From Halomicrobium salinisoli (GTDB lineage: Archaea > Halobacteriota > Halobacteria > Halobacteriales > Haloarculaceae): a stretch of 64,000 nucleotides of DNA. The stretch is taken from contig NZ_CP084463.1 in the NCBI RefSeq assembly GCF_020405185.1, forward strand, positions 2,976,001 through 3,040,000. The letters run 5' to 3'. Below, piece by piece: positions 51,465 through 61,142 of this stretch (positions within the stretch are counted from its first letter, which is position 1; every line of letters begins with the position of its first letter). The notes under the pieces were generated by a model that saw only the letters and a list, made by a program, of their open reading frames with translations, made no database searches and was not told the origin of the DNA. Made by a program: the position numbers and the translations under genes.

Positions 51465-52250
51465 CTAGAGGTCGCTGTTCTCGAACCGCTGCAGCCCGAC
51501 CAGCAGCGGCACGACCGTCCAGCCCAGCAGGACGAGGACGCCGAACCACGGCTGGTAGTAGACGGCGTCGGGGGTGGGAACCGGCGTCACGAGGCCGTTG
51601 ACCGCCGTCTGGTAGGCGGTCGTCGGGTTCAGCTGTCTGAAGGCCGTGACCCACTCCGGCCCCGGTCCGGTGGGCATCGCGAAGCCGTTGGCGACGAACC
51701 GGACCAGCGTCGGGATCTGTCCCCACAGCATCGCCAGCAGCAGGAAGGTCCCGAAGACGGCGACGACGGCGCGGTTGGTCGTCCGGACGCTGGCGGAGAT
51801 GCCCACGGCGAGGGCGGCCATCGCGACGCCCAGCAGCACCGCGAACAGCCAGCCGACGGCCAGCGAGCCGAGGTCGGGGACGCCGATCTCGACGAGGTAG
51901 ACGACGGTCGAGGCCAGGAAGCCGACGGTGGTCAGCGCGGCGACGACGGCCGCCCGGCCGACGACGGTCCCGAGGAGGACCTCTCGCCGCGTGTGGGGAA
52001 AGGAGAGGACGACGCGGAGCCCGCCGTTCTCCCGTGGCTCGGCGATGGACTTGTACCCCACCAGCAGGGCGACCAGCGGCAGGAAGAGGGCGACGGTGCT
52101 CACGTGGTAGGTCGCCAGCGGGCGGTCGGGCCCGGCTGCGACGTACGTCAGCAGGCCGAACACGAGGACGAAGACGGCCAGGTGCGCGAACAGCGAGCGC
52201 GACCGGTAGGGGTCCAGCGCGTCCCGTCGCGCGACGATCCGCCAGCTCAT
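51465..52250 (-). CDS. ABC-2 type transporter permease
   Basis: The 261-residue product has six hydrophobic helices (SLFAHLAVFVLVFGLLTYVA, TVALFLPLVALLVGYKSI, VVAALTTVGFLASTVVYLV, VGWLFAVLLGVAMAALAVGI, VVAVFGTFLLLAMLWGQIP, PWFGVLVLLGWTVVPLL), the usual form for ABC-2 exporters of the NosY type. It overlaps the ATPase gene by four bases (ATGA), so they form a two-gene exporter. The substrate is unknown. Confidence 0.83.
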   Translation of the reverse strand: MSWRIVARRDALDPYRSRSLFAHLAVFVLVFGLLTYVAAGPDRPLATYHVSTVALFLPLVALLVGYKSIAEPRENGGLRVVLSFPHTRREVLLGTVVGRAAVVAALTTVGFLASTVVYLVEIGVPDLGSLAVGWLFAVLLGVAMAALAVGISASVRTTNRAVVAVFGTFLLLAMLWGQIPTLVRFVANGFAMPTGPGPEWVTAFRQLNPTTAYQTAVNGLVTPVPTPDAVYYQPWFGVLVLLGWTVVPLLVGLQRFENSDL

Positions 52251-53155
52251 CGCTCTCCCCCCGTGTACGCGGCGAAGAGGTCCTCGAGGTCCGCGTCGCT
52301 GGTCTCGATGTCGAGGACGTCGGCGCCGTCGGCCCGGAGCACGTCGACGACCGCGGCCTTCTTGTCGTCGGGGCAGGCGACGGTGACCGAGCGCCCGTCG
52401 ACCGCGACGTTCGAGACGCCGGCGACGCCACGGACTTTGTCGAGCGTCCCGTCCGGCCGGGCGTCGAGCGTGACCGTGATCGTCCCGCCGGAGCCGGCGG
52501 CGGCCTGCAGGCCCTCGATGGTGTCCTGGGCGATCAGCTCGCCGTCCTGCAGGATGCCGACGCGGTCGCAGACGGCCTCGACCTGGCCGAGGATGTGCGA
52601 GGAGAAGAAGACGGTCGCGCCCCGCTCCCGTTCCTCGCGGACGATGTCGCGCATCATGCGCGCGCCGTTGGGGTCCAGCCCCGTCGAGGGCTCGTCGAGG
52701 ACGATCAGGTCGGGGTCGCCGACCAGCGCCATCGCAAGCAGGAGCCGCTGGGTCATCCCCTTCGAGAAGCCCCCGACGCGCCGGTCGATCGCATCGGCGA
52801 GGTCGACGCGGTCGAGGAGGGCCGCCGGGTCGTCGTCGGCGCCCTTCGAGTCGACGGCGTAGTCGAGGTGCTGGCGGGCGGTGAGGTGGCCGTCGAGGTG
52901 GTACGCGTCGGGGAGGACGCCAGTGCGCCGTCGGATCGCCTTCGTGTCAGTCTGGGCGTCGAGCCCGAAGACCCGCGCCTCGCCCCCCGTCGGACGCAGG
53001 TAGTCGAGGACGATGTCGATGGTCGTGGACTTCCCCGCGCCGTTGGGACCGAGGAAGCCGAACACCTCCCCCTCCTCGACGGTGAGGTCGACGCCGCGGA
53101 GGGCCACCACGTCGCCGAACCGCTTGTGGAGGGAGCGCAACTCCAGTGCAGCCAT
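52247..53155 (-). CDS. ABC transporter ATP-binding protein
   Basis: The 302-residue product has Walker A GPNGAGKSTT, the signature GGFSKGMTQRLLLA, Walker B LIVLDEPSTGLDPNG, and the switch His in FFSSHILGQVE. A C-terminal domain (ITVTLDARPDGTLDKVRGVA) is typical of the CcmA-type group of drug or copper exporters. It forms an operon with the permease. Start at 53155 (MAALELRSLHK). Confidence 0.9.
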   Translation of the reverse strand: MAALELRSLHKRFGDVVALRGVDLTVEEGEVFGFLGPNGAGKSTTIDIVLDYLRPTGGEARVFGLDAQTDTKAIRRRTGVLPDAYHLDGHLTARQHLDYAVDSKGADDDPAALLDRVDLADAIDRRVGGFSKGMTQRLLLAMALVGDPDLIVLDEPSTGLDPNGARMMRDIVREERERGATVFFSSHILGQVEAVCDRVGILQDGELIAQDTIEGLQAAAGSGGTITVTLDARPDGTLDKVRGVAGVSNVAVDGRSVTVACPDDKKAAVVDVLRADGADVLDIETSDADLEDLFAAYTGGER

Positions 53156-53351
53156 TGGCGGGCGCTTTCGCGGGCGGTGACATAGGCTTTTCCCGTGGCT
53201 AGATCGCTCGAAAGAATCCGGGCGCGGCCGGCGATGGGGCGACAGCGGGACGGCGCTTCCGGGAATGCTCGCCGCCACCATCCGGCAATCGTCGCCGCAA
53301 CGGCACGGGGTTCGGAACTGTTTTAGGCGCTCCTCGGCGAAGAATACCGCA

Positions 53352-56138
53352 ATGAGCGACCTCGCTGACGAGTATCGGCTCGACTACTTCGAGGAGGAGG
53401 GGTTCGTCCGACGGGAGTGTCGGGAGTGCGGCGACCACTTCTGGACCCGCGACGAGGGGCGGGAGATCTGCGGCGAGCCCCCCTGCGGCGAGTACCGGTT
53501 CATCGACAACCCGGGCTTCGACGAGGAGTACACCCTGGAGGAGATGCGCGAGGCCTTCCTCTCCTTCTTCGAGGAGAACGGCCACGAGCGCATCGATCCC
53601 TACCCCGTCGCCGCGAACCGCTGGCGCGACGACGTCCTGCTGACGCAGGCCTCCATCTACGACTTCCAGCCGCTGGTCACCTCCGGGCAGACGCCGCCGC
53701 CGGCGAACCCGCTGACCGTCTCCCAGCCGTGCATCCGGATGCAGGACATCGACAACGTGGGCAAGACCGGCCGGCACACGATGGCCTTCGAGATGATGGC
53801 CCACCACGCCTTCAACGCCCGCGAGGACTTAGAGGACCCCGACCAGTACGCCTACCAGGGCGAGGTCTACTGGAAGGAGGAGACCGTCGAGTACTGCGAC
53901 CGGCTGTTCGAGTCGCTGGGCGCCGACCTCGACGAACTCGTCTACATCGAGGACCCCTGGGTGGGCGGCGGTAACGCCGGGCCCGCCCTCGAAGTGATCT
54001 ACCGCGGCGCCGAGCTGGCGACGCTGGTCTTCATGTCGATGGAGCAGGACCCCGACGGCGAGTACGAGCTGAAGGACGGCAACCGCTACTCGCCGATGGA
54101 CACCTACGTCGTCGACACCGGCTACGGCCTGGAGCGGTGGACCTGGATGAGCCAGGGCACCGCGACCGTCTACGAGGCCATCTACCCCGACGCCATCGAC
54201 TTCCTGAAGGACAACGCCGGCATCGAACTCACCGACGAGGAGGCCGAGATCGTCCACGAGGCGGCGAAGCTCGCCGGCCACATGGACATCGACGAGGCCG
54301 AGGACGTCGAGGCCGCCCGCGGCGACATCGCCGCCGAGGTCGGCGTCGAGACCGAGCGCCTGGAGGACCTGATCGAGCCGCTGGAGGAGATCTACGCCAT
54401 CGCCGACCACGCCCGCACGCTGGCGTACATGCTCGGCGACGGCATCGTCCCCTCCAACGTCGGCACGGGCTACCTCGCCCGGATGGTCCTCCGCCGGACC
54501 AAGCGGCTGGTCGACAGCGTCGGCGTGGACGCGCCGCTGGACGAACTGGTCGACATGCAGGCCGAGCGACTGGGCTACGAGAACCGCGACACCATCCGCG
54601 ACATCGTCCGCACGGAGGTCGAGAAGTACCGCGAGACGCTGGACCGCGGCGGCCGGCGGGTCCGACAGCTGGCCGAGGAGTACGCCGAGCGCGGCGAGCC
54701 GATCCCGACCGAGGAGCTGATCGAGCTGTACGACTCCCACGGCATCCAGCCGGACACGGTAGAGGAGATCGCCGCCGAGAAGGGCGCCGCGGTCGAGGTG
54801 CCCGACGACTTCTACGCGCTCGTGGCCGACCGCCACGGCGGCGGGCAGGCCTTCGAGGCGGAAGAGGGACGCCCCTACGGCGACCGCCTGGCCGAACTGC
54901 CGGAGACCGACCGGCTCTACTACGAGGACCAGCAGCGCGTGGAGTTCGAGGCGGTCGTGCTCGAGGTCTTCGAGCGCGACGACGGCGACTACGACGTCGT
55001 CCTCGACCAGACCATGTTCTACCCCGAGGGCGGTGGCCAGCCGCCGGACCACGGGACGCTGTCGACCGACGACGCCACCGTCGAGGTCACGGACGTCCAG
55101 CGCTACGACGGCGTGATCGTCCACACCTGCGACGACGACCCCGGCACCGGCGAGTTCGTCCGCGGGCAGGTCGACGCCACCCGTCGCCGCCGGCTGATGC
55201 GCCACCACACGGCGACGCACATCGTCATCCACAGCGCCCGGCAGGTGCTGGGCGAGCACGTCCGACAGGCCGGCGCCCAGAAGGGCACCGAGTCCTCGCG
55301 GATCGACGTCCGCCACTACGAGTCGATCAGCCGCGAACAGGTCAGGGAGATCGAACACCGGGCCAACGACGTCGTCCGGTCGAACGGGCAGGTCAGCCAG
55401 GAGTGGCCCGACCGCCACGAGGCCGAGGACGAGCACGGCTTCGACCTCTACCAGGGCGGCATCCCGCCGGGCGAGCAGATCCGGCTGATCCACGTCGACG
55501 ACGACGTCCAGGCCTGCGGCGGCACCCACGTCGCCCGCACCGGCGACGTCGGCGCGATCAAGATCCTGAACACCGAGCGCGTCCAGGACGGCGTCATCCG
55601 GATCACCTTCGCCGCCGGCGACGCGGCCATCCAGGCCACCCAGGACACCGAGGACGCCCTCTACGAGGCCGCCGAGGTGCTCGACGTGGCGCCCGACGAG
55701 GTGCCCGAGACCGCCGAGCGCTTCTTCACCGAGTGGAAGCAGCGGGGCAAGGACATCGAGGACCTCAAGGAGCAACTCGCCGAGGCGCGGGCCTCCGGCG
55801 GCGCCGACGCCGAGGAGGCCGAGGTCGCCGACACCACGGCCGTGATCCAGCGCATCGACGCCGACATGGACGAGCTGCGCGCCCAGGCCAACGCCCTGGT
55901 CGACGAGGGCAAGATCGCGGTGCTCGGTTCGGGCGCCGACGGCGCCCAGTTCGTCGTGGCAGTGCCGGACGACGTGCCCGTCAACGCCGGCCAGGTCGTC
56001 GGCGAACTCGCCGGCCGCGTCGGCGGGGGCGGCGGCGGCCCGCCGGACTTCGCGCAGGGCGGCGGCCCCGACGGCGACAAGCTGGACGAGGCGCTGGAAG
56101 ACGCGCCCGACGTGCTCCGGCAGGTCGCGAACGCATAG
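53352..56138 (+). CDS. alaS: Alanyl-tRNA synthetase
   Basis: The 928-residue product is archaeal-type AlaRS. It starts with a zinc-ribbon ([20 protein letters not shown]), then aminoacylation motif 1 ([14 protein letters not shown]), motif 2 area ([20 protein letters not shown]), an editing domain with [14 protein letters not shown] and [13 protein letters not shown], and a C-terminal oligomer domain with [15 protein letters not shown]. It charges tRNA(Ala) and clears mischarged serine. A T6 run follows the stop. Confidence 0.96.
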   Translation: MSDLADEYRLDYFEEEGFVRRECRECGDHFWTRDEGREICGEPPCGEYRFIDNPGFDEEYTLEEMREAFLSFFEENGHERIDPYPVAANRWRDDVLLTQASIYDFQPLVTSGQTPPPANPLTVSQPCIRMQDIDNVGKTGRHTMAFEMMAHHAFNAREDLEDPDQYAYQGEVYWKEETVEYCDRLFESLGADLDELVYIEDPWVGGGNAGPALEVIYRGAELATLVFMSMEQDPDGEYELKDGNRYSPMDTYVVDTGYGLERWTWMSQGTATVYEAIYPDAIDFLKDNAGIELTDEEAEIVHEAAKLAGHMDIDEAEDVEAARGDIAAEVGVETERLEDLIEPLEEIYAIADHARTLAYMLGDGIVPSNVGTGYLARMVLRRTKRLVDSVGVDAPLDELVDMQAERLGYENRDTIRDIVRTEVEKYRETLDRGGRRVRQLAEEYAERGEPIPTEELIELYDSHGIQPDTVEEIAAEKGAAVEVPDDFYALVADRHGGGQAFEAEEGRPYGDRLAELPETDRLYYEDQQRVEFEAVVLEVFERDDGDYDVVLDQTMFYPEGGGQPPDHGTLSTDDATVEVTDVQRYDGVIVHTCDDDPGTGEFVRGQVDATRRRRLMRHHTATHIVIHSARQVLGEHVRQAGAQKGTESSRIDVRHYESISREQVREIEHRANDVVRSNGQVSQEWPDRHEAEDEHGFDLYQGGIPPGEQIRLIHVDDDVQACGGTHVARTGDVGAIKILNTERVQDGVIRITFAAGDAAIQATQDTEDALYEAAEVLDVAPDEVPETAERFFTEWKQRGKDIEDLKEQLAEARASGGADAEEAEVADTTAVIQRIDADMDELRAQANALVDEGKIAVLGSGADGAQFVVAVPDDVPVNAGQVVGELAGRVGGGGGGPPDFAQGGGPDGDKLDEALEDAPDVLRQVANA

Positions 56139-56147
56139 AGCAGCTAC

Positions 56148-56153
56148 TTTTTT
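56148..56153 (+). terminator. T-run terminator after alaS
   Basis: Six T about 10 nt past the alaS stop codon, the common archaeal termination signal. Confidence 0.55.
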
Positions 56154-56246
56154 CCGCTGCGACTGCCCTGTCTCCAGTCAGCGTGTTTCACGGCGAGCGC
56201 AGACGTCGTCGCAAGATACGTAAACATCGCATACATAGCAAACTCC

Positions 56247-56537
56247 ATGGGAACGATCTCGGCGCGAGTGCCGGACGAACTCGAGGAGGAACTCGACGCC
56301 TACGTCGAGGCGGAGAACCTCGACAGGAGCACGGCAGTCCGGAAGCTCCTGACCGAGCGGCTGTCGGAAGTCCGTCGGGAGCGCGCGCTGTCGATGCTCG
56401 ATTCGGGTGAGGTGACCCTCTCCCGGGCGGCGGAAATCGCCGAGACCGACACTTGGGAACTGGCTCGGCTTGCGAAAGAACGGGAGATTTCGTGGGTCGA
56501 CGACGACGGGCTGGCGGCGGACCTCGAGGACCTGTGA
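56247..56537 (+). CDS. Antitoxin with ribbon-helix-helix and UPF0175 segments
   Basis: The 96-residue product has an N-terminal ribbon-helix-helix (MGTISARVPDELEEELDAYV then RSTAVRKLL) and a C-terminal UPF0175 segment (ALSMLDSGEVTLSRAAEIAE then WELARLAKEREI). Such proteins are usually antitoxins of VapB type. It overlaps the PIN toxin gene by four bases (GTGA). Confidence 0.82.
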   Translation: MGTISARVPDELEEELDAYVEAENLDRSTAVRKLLTERLSEVRRERALSMLDSGEVTLSRAAEIAETDTWELARLAKEREISWVDDDGLAADLEDL

Positions 56538-57064
56538 CGCTGATCGTCGACGCGACGCCGCTGATCGTTCTGGCGAAATCGGACCACCTCGACGTGCTGA
56601 CAGGCCGCGACGAGACCCCCGTCGTCCCGGCTCTTGTGTACGACGAGGTCGTCGAGACGGGGTTGTCAGCGGGGTATCCCGACGCCCGTCGGATCGAGCG
56701 CGCTATCGAGAACGGGCACTTCGCGGTCGAAGACGCCCCGGAGTCGGCACTGTTCGAGGAACTCGCGTCGAGTCCAGCCCTCAGTGAGGCCGACGCGGCG
56801 GTCCTCGCCCTCGCCGCAGACCGTGACGGCGTCGCCGTGATGGACGAGCAGGCTGGCCGAGCGGCCGCCGACGCCGAGGGGATCGAGACCAGAGGGACCG
56901 CGTACGTCGTCCTCTCGAGCGTCGAGCGCGGCGAGCAGACGCCCGCTGAAGCGCGGTCGATAATCGACGACATCGTCGAAGCGGGCTGGCACTGTTCGAC
57001 GGACCTCTACGCCCAGATAGTCCGGAAACTGGAAGAAATGGACGAAGTGGCGGACGAAGAGTGA
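56534..57064 (+). CDS. PIN-domain toxin (DUF3368 type)
   Basis: The 176-residue product has the PIN acidic set: D5 in LIVDATPLIVLAKSD, Glu in VYDEVVETG, Asp in LSEADAAVLALAADRDG and MDEQAGRAAADAEG. The DUF3368 group acts as a ribonuclease toxin. GTG at 56534 is favoured by the GTGA overlap with its antitoxin. The pair is flanked by alaS and a hypothetical gene. Confidence 0.82.
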   Translation: MTLIVDATPLIVLAKSDHLDVLTGRDETPVVPALVYDEVVETGLSAGYPDARRIERAIENGHFAVEDAPESALFEELASSPALSEADAAVLALAADRDGVAVMDEQAGRAAADAEGIETRGTAYVVLSSVERGEQTPAEARSIIDDIVEAGWHCSTDLYAQIVRKLEEMDEVADEE

Positions 57065-57262
57065 ACGTCACACGTCGACGGCTGATCACGACACCGCTCA
57101 CCCGCGACAGCGCTCGACTGCCTCGCGCATCGCCTGGACGACCTCACCGATCAGTACTCCCGCGTTCACGTGCAATGGCTCTGCCGGCACCAGTAACGGC
57201 CCTGTGCCACGGAGGACGCGGTGGCCACGTTACATTTGTACGATCAGCGTCTATTTTGCGCC

Positions 57263-57643
57263 GTGCCGTCAGCGGAACTGGTGTTCGGGGAGGCTGAGCC
57301 GAAGCGACAGTTCGTCATCGCAGCCGTCGCTGCGTCGGTAGTAATCTACGCGCTTCCGGAGATGCTGGTGCGTGACTTCCCATTCCTCGTACACGGGGCC
57401 ATCGCTGCAGTCGGGGTGGTCGGCGGGATATTCTATCGAGTCGGGCTCATAGGTACTCTCACGGGAGTATGCATTCTGTTCACGGTGCTCATGCTGTCAG
57501 TATACTACAATCGGTCCGTGGACCAGGCACTCGGGTTCCATACCTTCATTCCAGTTTTCGTCGTAGTGGCTGAGACCTTGCTGTTCGGCGTGCCGGCCTT
57601 CTTCCTGGGAGTCGGCGCCCGTCGATATCTCCTCGCTGATTAG
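57263..57643 (+). CDS. Membrane protein of unknown function, lower GC
   Basis: The product (126 residues from GTG 57263, or 140 from GTG 57221) has four hydrophobic helices: QFVIAAVAASVVIYALPEML, FLVHGAIAAVGVVGGIFYRV, LIGTLTGVCILFTVLMLSVY and FIPVFVVVAETLLFGVPAFF. The start is uncertain; TACATTTG lies near 57231-57238 and fits 57263. GC is lower than its neighbours. No family recognised. Confidence 0.55.
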   Translation: MPSAELVFGEAEPKRQFVIAAVAASVVIYALPEMLVRDFPFLVHGAIAAVGVVGGIFYRVGLIGTLTGVCILFTVLMLSVYYNRSVDQALGFHTFIPVFVVVAETLLFGVPAFFLGVGARRYLLAD

Positions 57644-57725
57644 AGTGGCCGCGTCGCGCTTGACGTGGTTCAATTCGCCCGGGCAATAGGCAGCGTCTTT
57701 GGGGAACCCCCGCCTACGGGCGTCC

Positions 57726-58499
57726 ATGCCCACGGTCGACAACGGCGGCTGCGAACTGTACTACGAGACGGAGGGGTCGGGACCGACCGTCGCCTTCGTC
57801 GGCGACGTCGGCGCGGGCGCGTGGCTGTGGGGCTGGCAGCACGGCGCCGTCGCCGGCCCCTACGAGGCGCTGACCTGGGACCTCCGCGGCACGGGCCGCT
57901 CGGACGCACCGGACGGGCCCTACGACGTCCGGACGCTCGCGGGCGACCTGGAGGCCGTCCTCGCCGACGCCGGCGTCGCTGACGTCCACCTCGTCGGCGC
58001 CGGCCTCGGCGGGATGGTCGCGCTGGCGCACGCCCACCGGTACAACCGGGCCGAGTCGCTGGCGCTGATCGGGACGGCCGCCGACGGGAGCGAGGTGACC
58101 GACCGCCTCGACGACCTGCGAGCCGATCCCGAGGACCGGGGCGCACTGGCCGGATCGCTGTCGGCAGCATTCGCCGCAGACCTCGACGAGCACCCGGACG
58201 TCCGCGACCGGATCGTCAGCTGGCGGAGCGAGGACGACGCCGGTCTGGAGGGCTGGGACGCCCAGGCCGCGGCGATGCGGGGCTTCGAGGCGCCGCCGCT
58301 GTACGAGGTGACCGACCCCGCGCTCGTCCTCCACGGCGTCGACGACGTCGTGGTGCCGGCCGAGGCGGGCGAACAGTTAGCCGAGGACCTGCCCCGCGGC
58401 GAGTACCGCGCCGTCGAGGGCGGCCACTGGTGTCTCGTCGAGACCTCCGACGCCGTCTCCGACGCGCTGGTCGGGTGGCTGGACGAGCAGACGGAGTGA
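57726..58499 (+). CDS. Alpha/beta hydrolase-fold protein lacking the nucleophile serine
   Basis: The 257-residue product has the fold of alpha/beta hydrolases: PTVAFVGDVGAGAWLWGWQ, TWDLRGTGRSDAPDG, VLHGVDDVVVP with an Asp and VEGGHWCLVE with a His. The nucleophile elbow reads GAGLGG, where the usual GxSxGG has Ser. So the nucleophile is Gly and esterase activity is doubtful. Other catalytic or binding roles remain possible. Confidence 0.83.
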   Translation: MPTVDNGGCELYYETEGSGPTVAFVGDVGAGAWLWGWQHGAVAGPYEALTWDLRGTGRSDAPDGPYDVRTLAGDLEAVLADAGVADVHLVGAGLGGMVALAHAHRYNRAESLALIGTAADGSEVTDRLDDLRADPEDRGALAGSLSAAFAADLDEHPDVRDRIVSWRSEDDAGLEGWDAQAAAMRGFEAPPLYEVTDPALVLHGVDDVVVPAEAGEQLAEDLPRGEYRAVEGGHWCLVETSDAVSDALVGWLDEQTE

Positions 58500-58645
58500 G
58501 TAGCCGGCGCGACCGGACGAGGGCGCGGCAAGACTGGCCAGTCTCTCGTCGGCCGTCTATCACGAACGTTCACCACGGGCGCTGCCGCGGCAATTTTCGG
58601 GCGATAGTGGTAGGTTTTTACGCCTCGGACCAGTTTGCTAGCGCG

Positions 58646-59416
58646 ATGAGTCTCAGGATCGCCCTGCTGAACGCGGCCCACGACGGGTCGGACAACCGCC
58701 GGAATTTCCGGCGGGAGCTGGACGCCGACCTCGTCGAATTCGACGTCACCGAACGCGAACTGCCCGAGGACTTCGCGTTCGACGCCTGTGTCGTCACCGG
58801 GTCGCGCGCCTCCGTCTACTGGGAGGAGCCGTGGATCGCGGACCTCGAGGCGTGGGTCCGCGACGCAGTCGAGCGCGACGTGGCGTTCCTGGGCGTCTGT
58901 TTCGGGCACCAGCTCCTCGCGTCAGCGCTGGGCGGGACCGTCGAGCCGATGGCGGAGTACGAGATCGGCTACCGCACCGTCGAGCACGACGGCGACTCGC
59001 CCCTGCTCGCGGGCGTCGACGAGGAGTTCACCGTCTTCACGACCCACTCGGACCGCGTGGCCGAGGTGCCGCCGGGCGCCGAGCGGTTCGCGGAGAACGA
59101 CTACGGCGTCCACGGCTTCCGCAAGGGCGACGTCTTCGCGGTCCAGTTCCACCCCGAGTACGATCCGCGGACGGCCCGCGAGGTCACGAAGAGCAAGGAC
59201 GACCAGCTCTCGGCGGACCGCATCGACGACGTGCTCGCGGGCGTCACCGAGGAGAACTACCGGGCCGCCTGCGAGGCCAAGCGGCTGTTCGAGAACTTCA
59301 CCGACTACGTCAGTAGCGAGGTCGCGAGCGCAGCGAGCGACCTCGAAGCGCCGAGCACTGACGCCCCGACCGTCGACGAGGCGCCGGGCGGCGAGGGCGC
59401 CGCCGCGGACGACTGA
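58646..59416 (+). CDS. Type 1 glutamine amidotransferase domain protein
   Basis: The 256-residue product is a class I GATase. The catalytic cysteine lies in FLGVCFGHQLLAS, and the His/Glu pair is in VQFHPEYD. Such single-domain proteins are like GMP synthase subunit or gamma-glutamyl hydrolase types; the amination partner is unknown. ATG at 58646 has TTTTTA 26-31 nt upstream. The C-terminal tail (VSSEVASAASDLEAP) comes from an inserted hairpin element at 59318-59344 and looks nonconserved. Confidence 0.85.
   Translation: MSLRIALLNAAHDGSDNRRNFRRELDADLVEFDVTERELPEDFAFDACVVTGSRASVYWEEPWIADLEAWVRDAVERDVAFLGVCFGHQLLASALGGTVEPMAEYEIGYRTVEHDGDSPLLAGVDEEFTVFTTHSDRVAEVPPGAERFAENDYGVHGFRKGDVFAVQFHPEYDPRTAREVTKSKDDQLSADRIDDVLAGVTEENYRAACEAKRLFENFTDYVSSEVASAASDLEAPSTDAPTVDEAPGGEGAAADD
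59318..59344. repeat. GAGGTCGC-type hairpin inside the GATase gene
   Basis: GAGGTCGC (59318-59325), an 11-nt loop and GCGACCTC (59337-59344) lie in frame near the C-terminus of the GATase gene. Confidence 0.65.
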
Positions 59417-59482
59417 TCGCGGTCGCTGACGGCCGACGATTCTCGCAGTTCGATCGACGAGCAGCGGCGCGCCGACGTCCCG

Positions 59483-59950
59483 TCAGGTGAAGCGGCCGGT
59501 CTCGGCGCCGCAGTCCTCGCAGACCGTGACGAGCGCGTCGCGGTCGTCGGTCATCTCCACGCGGTTCTCGGTGCGGCCGCCGCAGTCGGGACACGACCGG
59601 AGCATCTCCGTCTCGCCCATGTCGGCGGGGGCACCGATGGCCAGCGCGACCACGCGCTCGTCGCCGTCGTTGCGCCCCAGTTGCCACTCGCCGGGCGCGA
59701 AGCGGACGGCCTCGCCGGGGCCGACGGTCACCTCGCCGTCCTCCGTCTCGAAGGTGGCGGTGCCGGACTGGACGTAGAACACCTCCTCCTGGCGCTCGTG
59801 GCGGTGGTAGCCGAACCCGAACGTCTCGCCGGGCTCGAGTTCGTAGTGGTTCAGCGCGAGGTTCTCGGCGCCGAGCGCGCCGGAGAGCAGGCGCCTGCCG
59901 GTCGCCGGGCCCATGCGCGAGTCGACGTCGTCGAGGCTGACGCGTTCCAT
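59483..59950 (-). CDS. Cupin with C-terminal zinc-ribbon
   Basis: The 155-residue product has a cupin barrel (FGFGYHRHERQEEVFYVQSG, GDERVVALAIG) and a C-terminal zinc ribbon (CPDCGGRTENR and VCEDCGAETG). The two halves together suggest a metal-responsive regulator or binding protein. The start at 59950 gives MERVSLDDVD. Convergent with the GATase gene. Confidence 0.8.
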   Translation of the reverse strand: MERVSLDDVDSRMGPATGRRLLSGALGAENLALNHYELEPGETFGFGYHRHERQEEVFYVQSGTATFETEDGEVTVGPGEAVRFAPGEWQLGRNDGDERVVALAIGAPADMGETEMLRSCPDCGGRTENRVEMTDDRDALVTVCEDCGAETGRFT

Positions 59951-60029
59951 GCGAAACGATACCGCGGGAAGCGAGAAAAGCCTCAGGTCCGACGCGGGGG
60001 CGAGCGGGACGCGGTGACGGCCGGCCGCG

Positions 60030-60194
60030 TCACTCGGTTCGGTCGATGTCGAGCTCGTCCTGGAGCCCGTCGAGCCACTCGGTCTCCTCGAGCTCCTCCA
60101 GCTGCTCCCGGAAGTGGGTCTTGCAGACGCCGACGGTGACGCCGTCCTTCTCGACGCCGATGTCGGCCTCGCTGTCGCAGTAGTGACACTGCAT
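60030..60194 (-). CDS. Zinc-finger microprotein (DUF6757-type)
   Basis: The 54-residue product has MQCHYCDSEADIGVEKDG and VCKTHF, a Cys3-His zinc site, with an acidic tail GLQDELDIDRTE. The start at 60194 is favoured because a TATA-like sequence lies about 28 nt upstream; an ATG at 60251 overlaps the PHP gene stop (ATGA) and is the alternative. It follows the PHP gene on the same strand. Confidence 0.78.
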   Translation of the reverse strand: MQCHYCDSEADIGVEKDGVTVGVCKTHFREQLEELEETEWLDGLQDELDIDRTE

Positions 60195-60247
60195 ATTCCA
60201 GGTGAAGGGCCGAGCGGGCTTGAACCCTCCGTTCCGTCGGACGACCG

Positions 60248-61024
60248 TCATACGGAAAGGCGTTCACGGATCCGCTCCCACTCGGCCTCGTCGAGGCCTG
60301 CCAGCCCGAGTTCCTCGCCGTGAGCGTCGCTGCCGCCCGTCGGAACGAGGTCGTGAGTCTCGATCGCCTCGTCGACGGGCGCCGGGTCGACCGTTCCCTC
60401 GTAGGGGTAGGCCCGCTCGACGGCGTCGAGGGAGTCACACAGCGCCAGCGCCGCCTCGGGGTCGGGGTAGCGCAGCGGGTGCGCGAGGCCCACGAGGGCA
60501 CAGGACCCCGCGAGCAGGTCCCGGCCGCGCTCGAAGGAAGGGACGTCGCGGGCCACGTAGCAGGGCCCGTCGTCGCCGATGAACTCGTCGAAGACGTCCT
60601 GCACAGAGCGATCGGTGACCTCGGCGACGGCGCGGGCGACGTGCGGACGGCCGACGCCCGGTCCCGGTTCGATCGGTACGGAGACGTCCAGCCGCTCCTC
60701 CAGGCACTCGACGATGGCGCGGGCCCGCTCCTGGCGGTCCCGCTGCAGGCGGGCGCACTCCTCGGCCAGCGCGTCCGTCTCCCGGACGCCGTAGCCCAGC
60801 AGGTCGACGCGCTGCTCGCCCGCGGCGACGCGCAGCTCGATGCCGTGGACCAGCGTCACGTCGCCGCGGCGGGCGACCGGTTCGTCGACCGCCGGGTGGA
60901 GGCGGTCGTGGTCGGTCACCGCCACCGCGTCGAGCCCGGCCTCGCCGGCGGCCTCGACCAGTCCGGAGAGCGTCAGCGTCCCGTCCGAGTTCGTCGTGTG
61001 GGCGTGGAGGTCCGCGACGACCAT
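60248..61024 (-). CDS. PHP-domain metal-dependent phosphoesterase
   Basis: The 258-residue product has the PHP metal motifs: DLHAHTTNSDG, VTDHDRLHPAV, LVHGIELRVAAG, GLAHPLRYPDP and TGGSDAHGEEL. These bind three metal ions in phosphodiesterases such as TrpH-like proteins. A GTG at 61081 would extend it by 19 residues and has an AT-rich box upstream (61102-61110). Substrate unknown. Confidence 0.86.
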   Translation of the reverse strand: MVVADLHAHTTNSDGTLTLSGLVEAAGEAGLDAVAVTDHDRLHPAVDEPVARRGDVTLVHGIELRVAAGEQRVDLLGYGVRETDALAEECARLQRDRQERARAIVECLEERLDVSVPIEPGPGVGRPHVARAVAEVTDRSVQDVFDEFIGDDGPCYVARDVPSFERGRDLLAGSCALVGLAHPLRYPDPEAALALCDSLDAVERAYPYEGTVDPAPVDEAIETHDLVPTGGSDAHGEELGLAGLDEAEWERIRERLSV

Positions 61025-61142
61025 GTCCGCCACCAGCGCCGCCGCCGAGAAGCCCCTTCCGGTCGTGGTCCTTATACGCACTAAGGGCTGTATGCATTAT
61101 TAATAGTGAAGGTTTATTATAGACCATGAACTTTCTCGCCAT

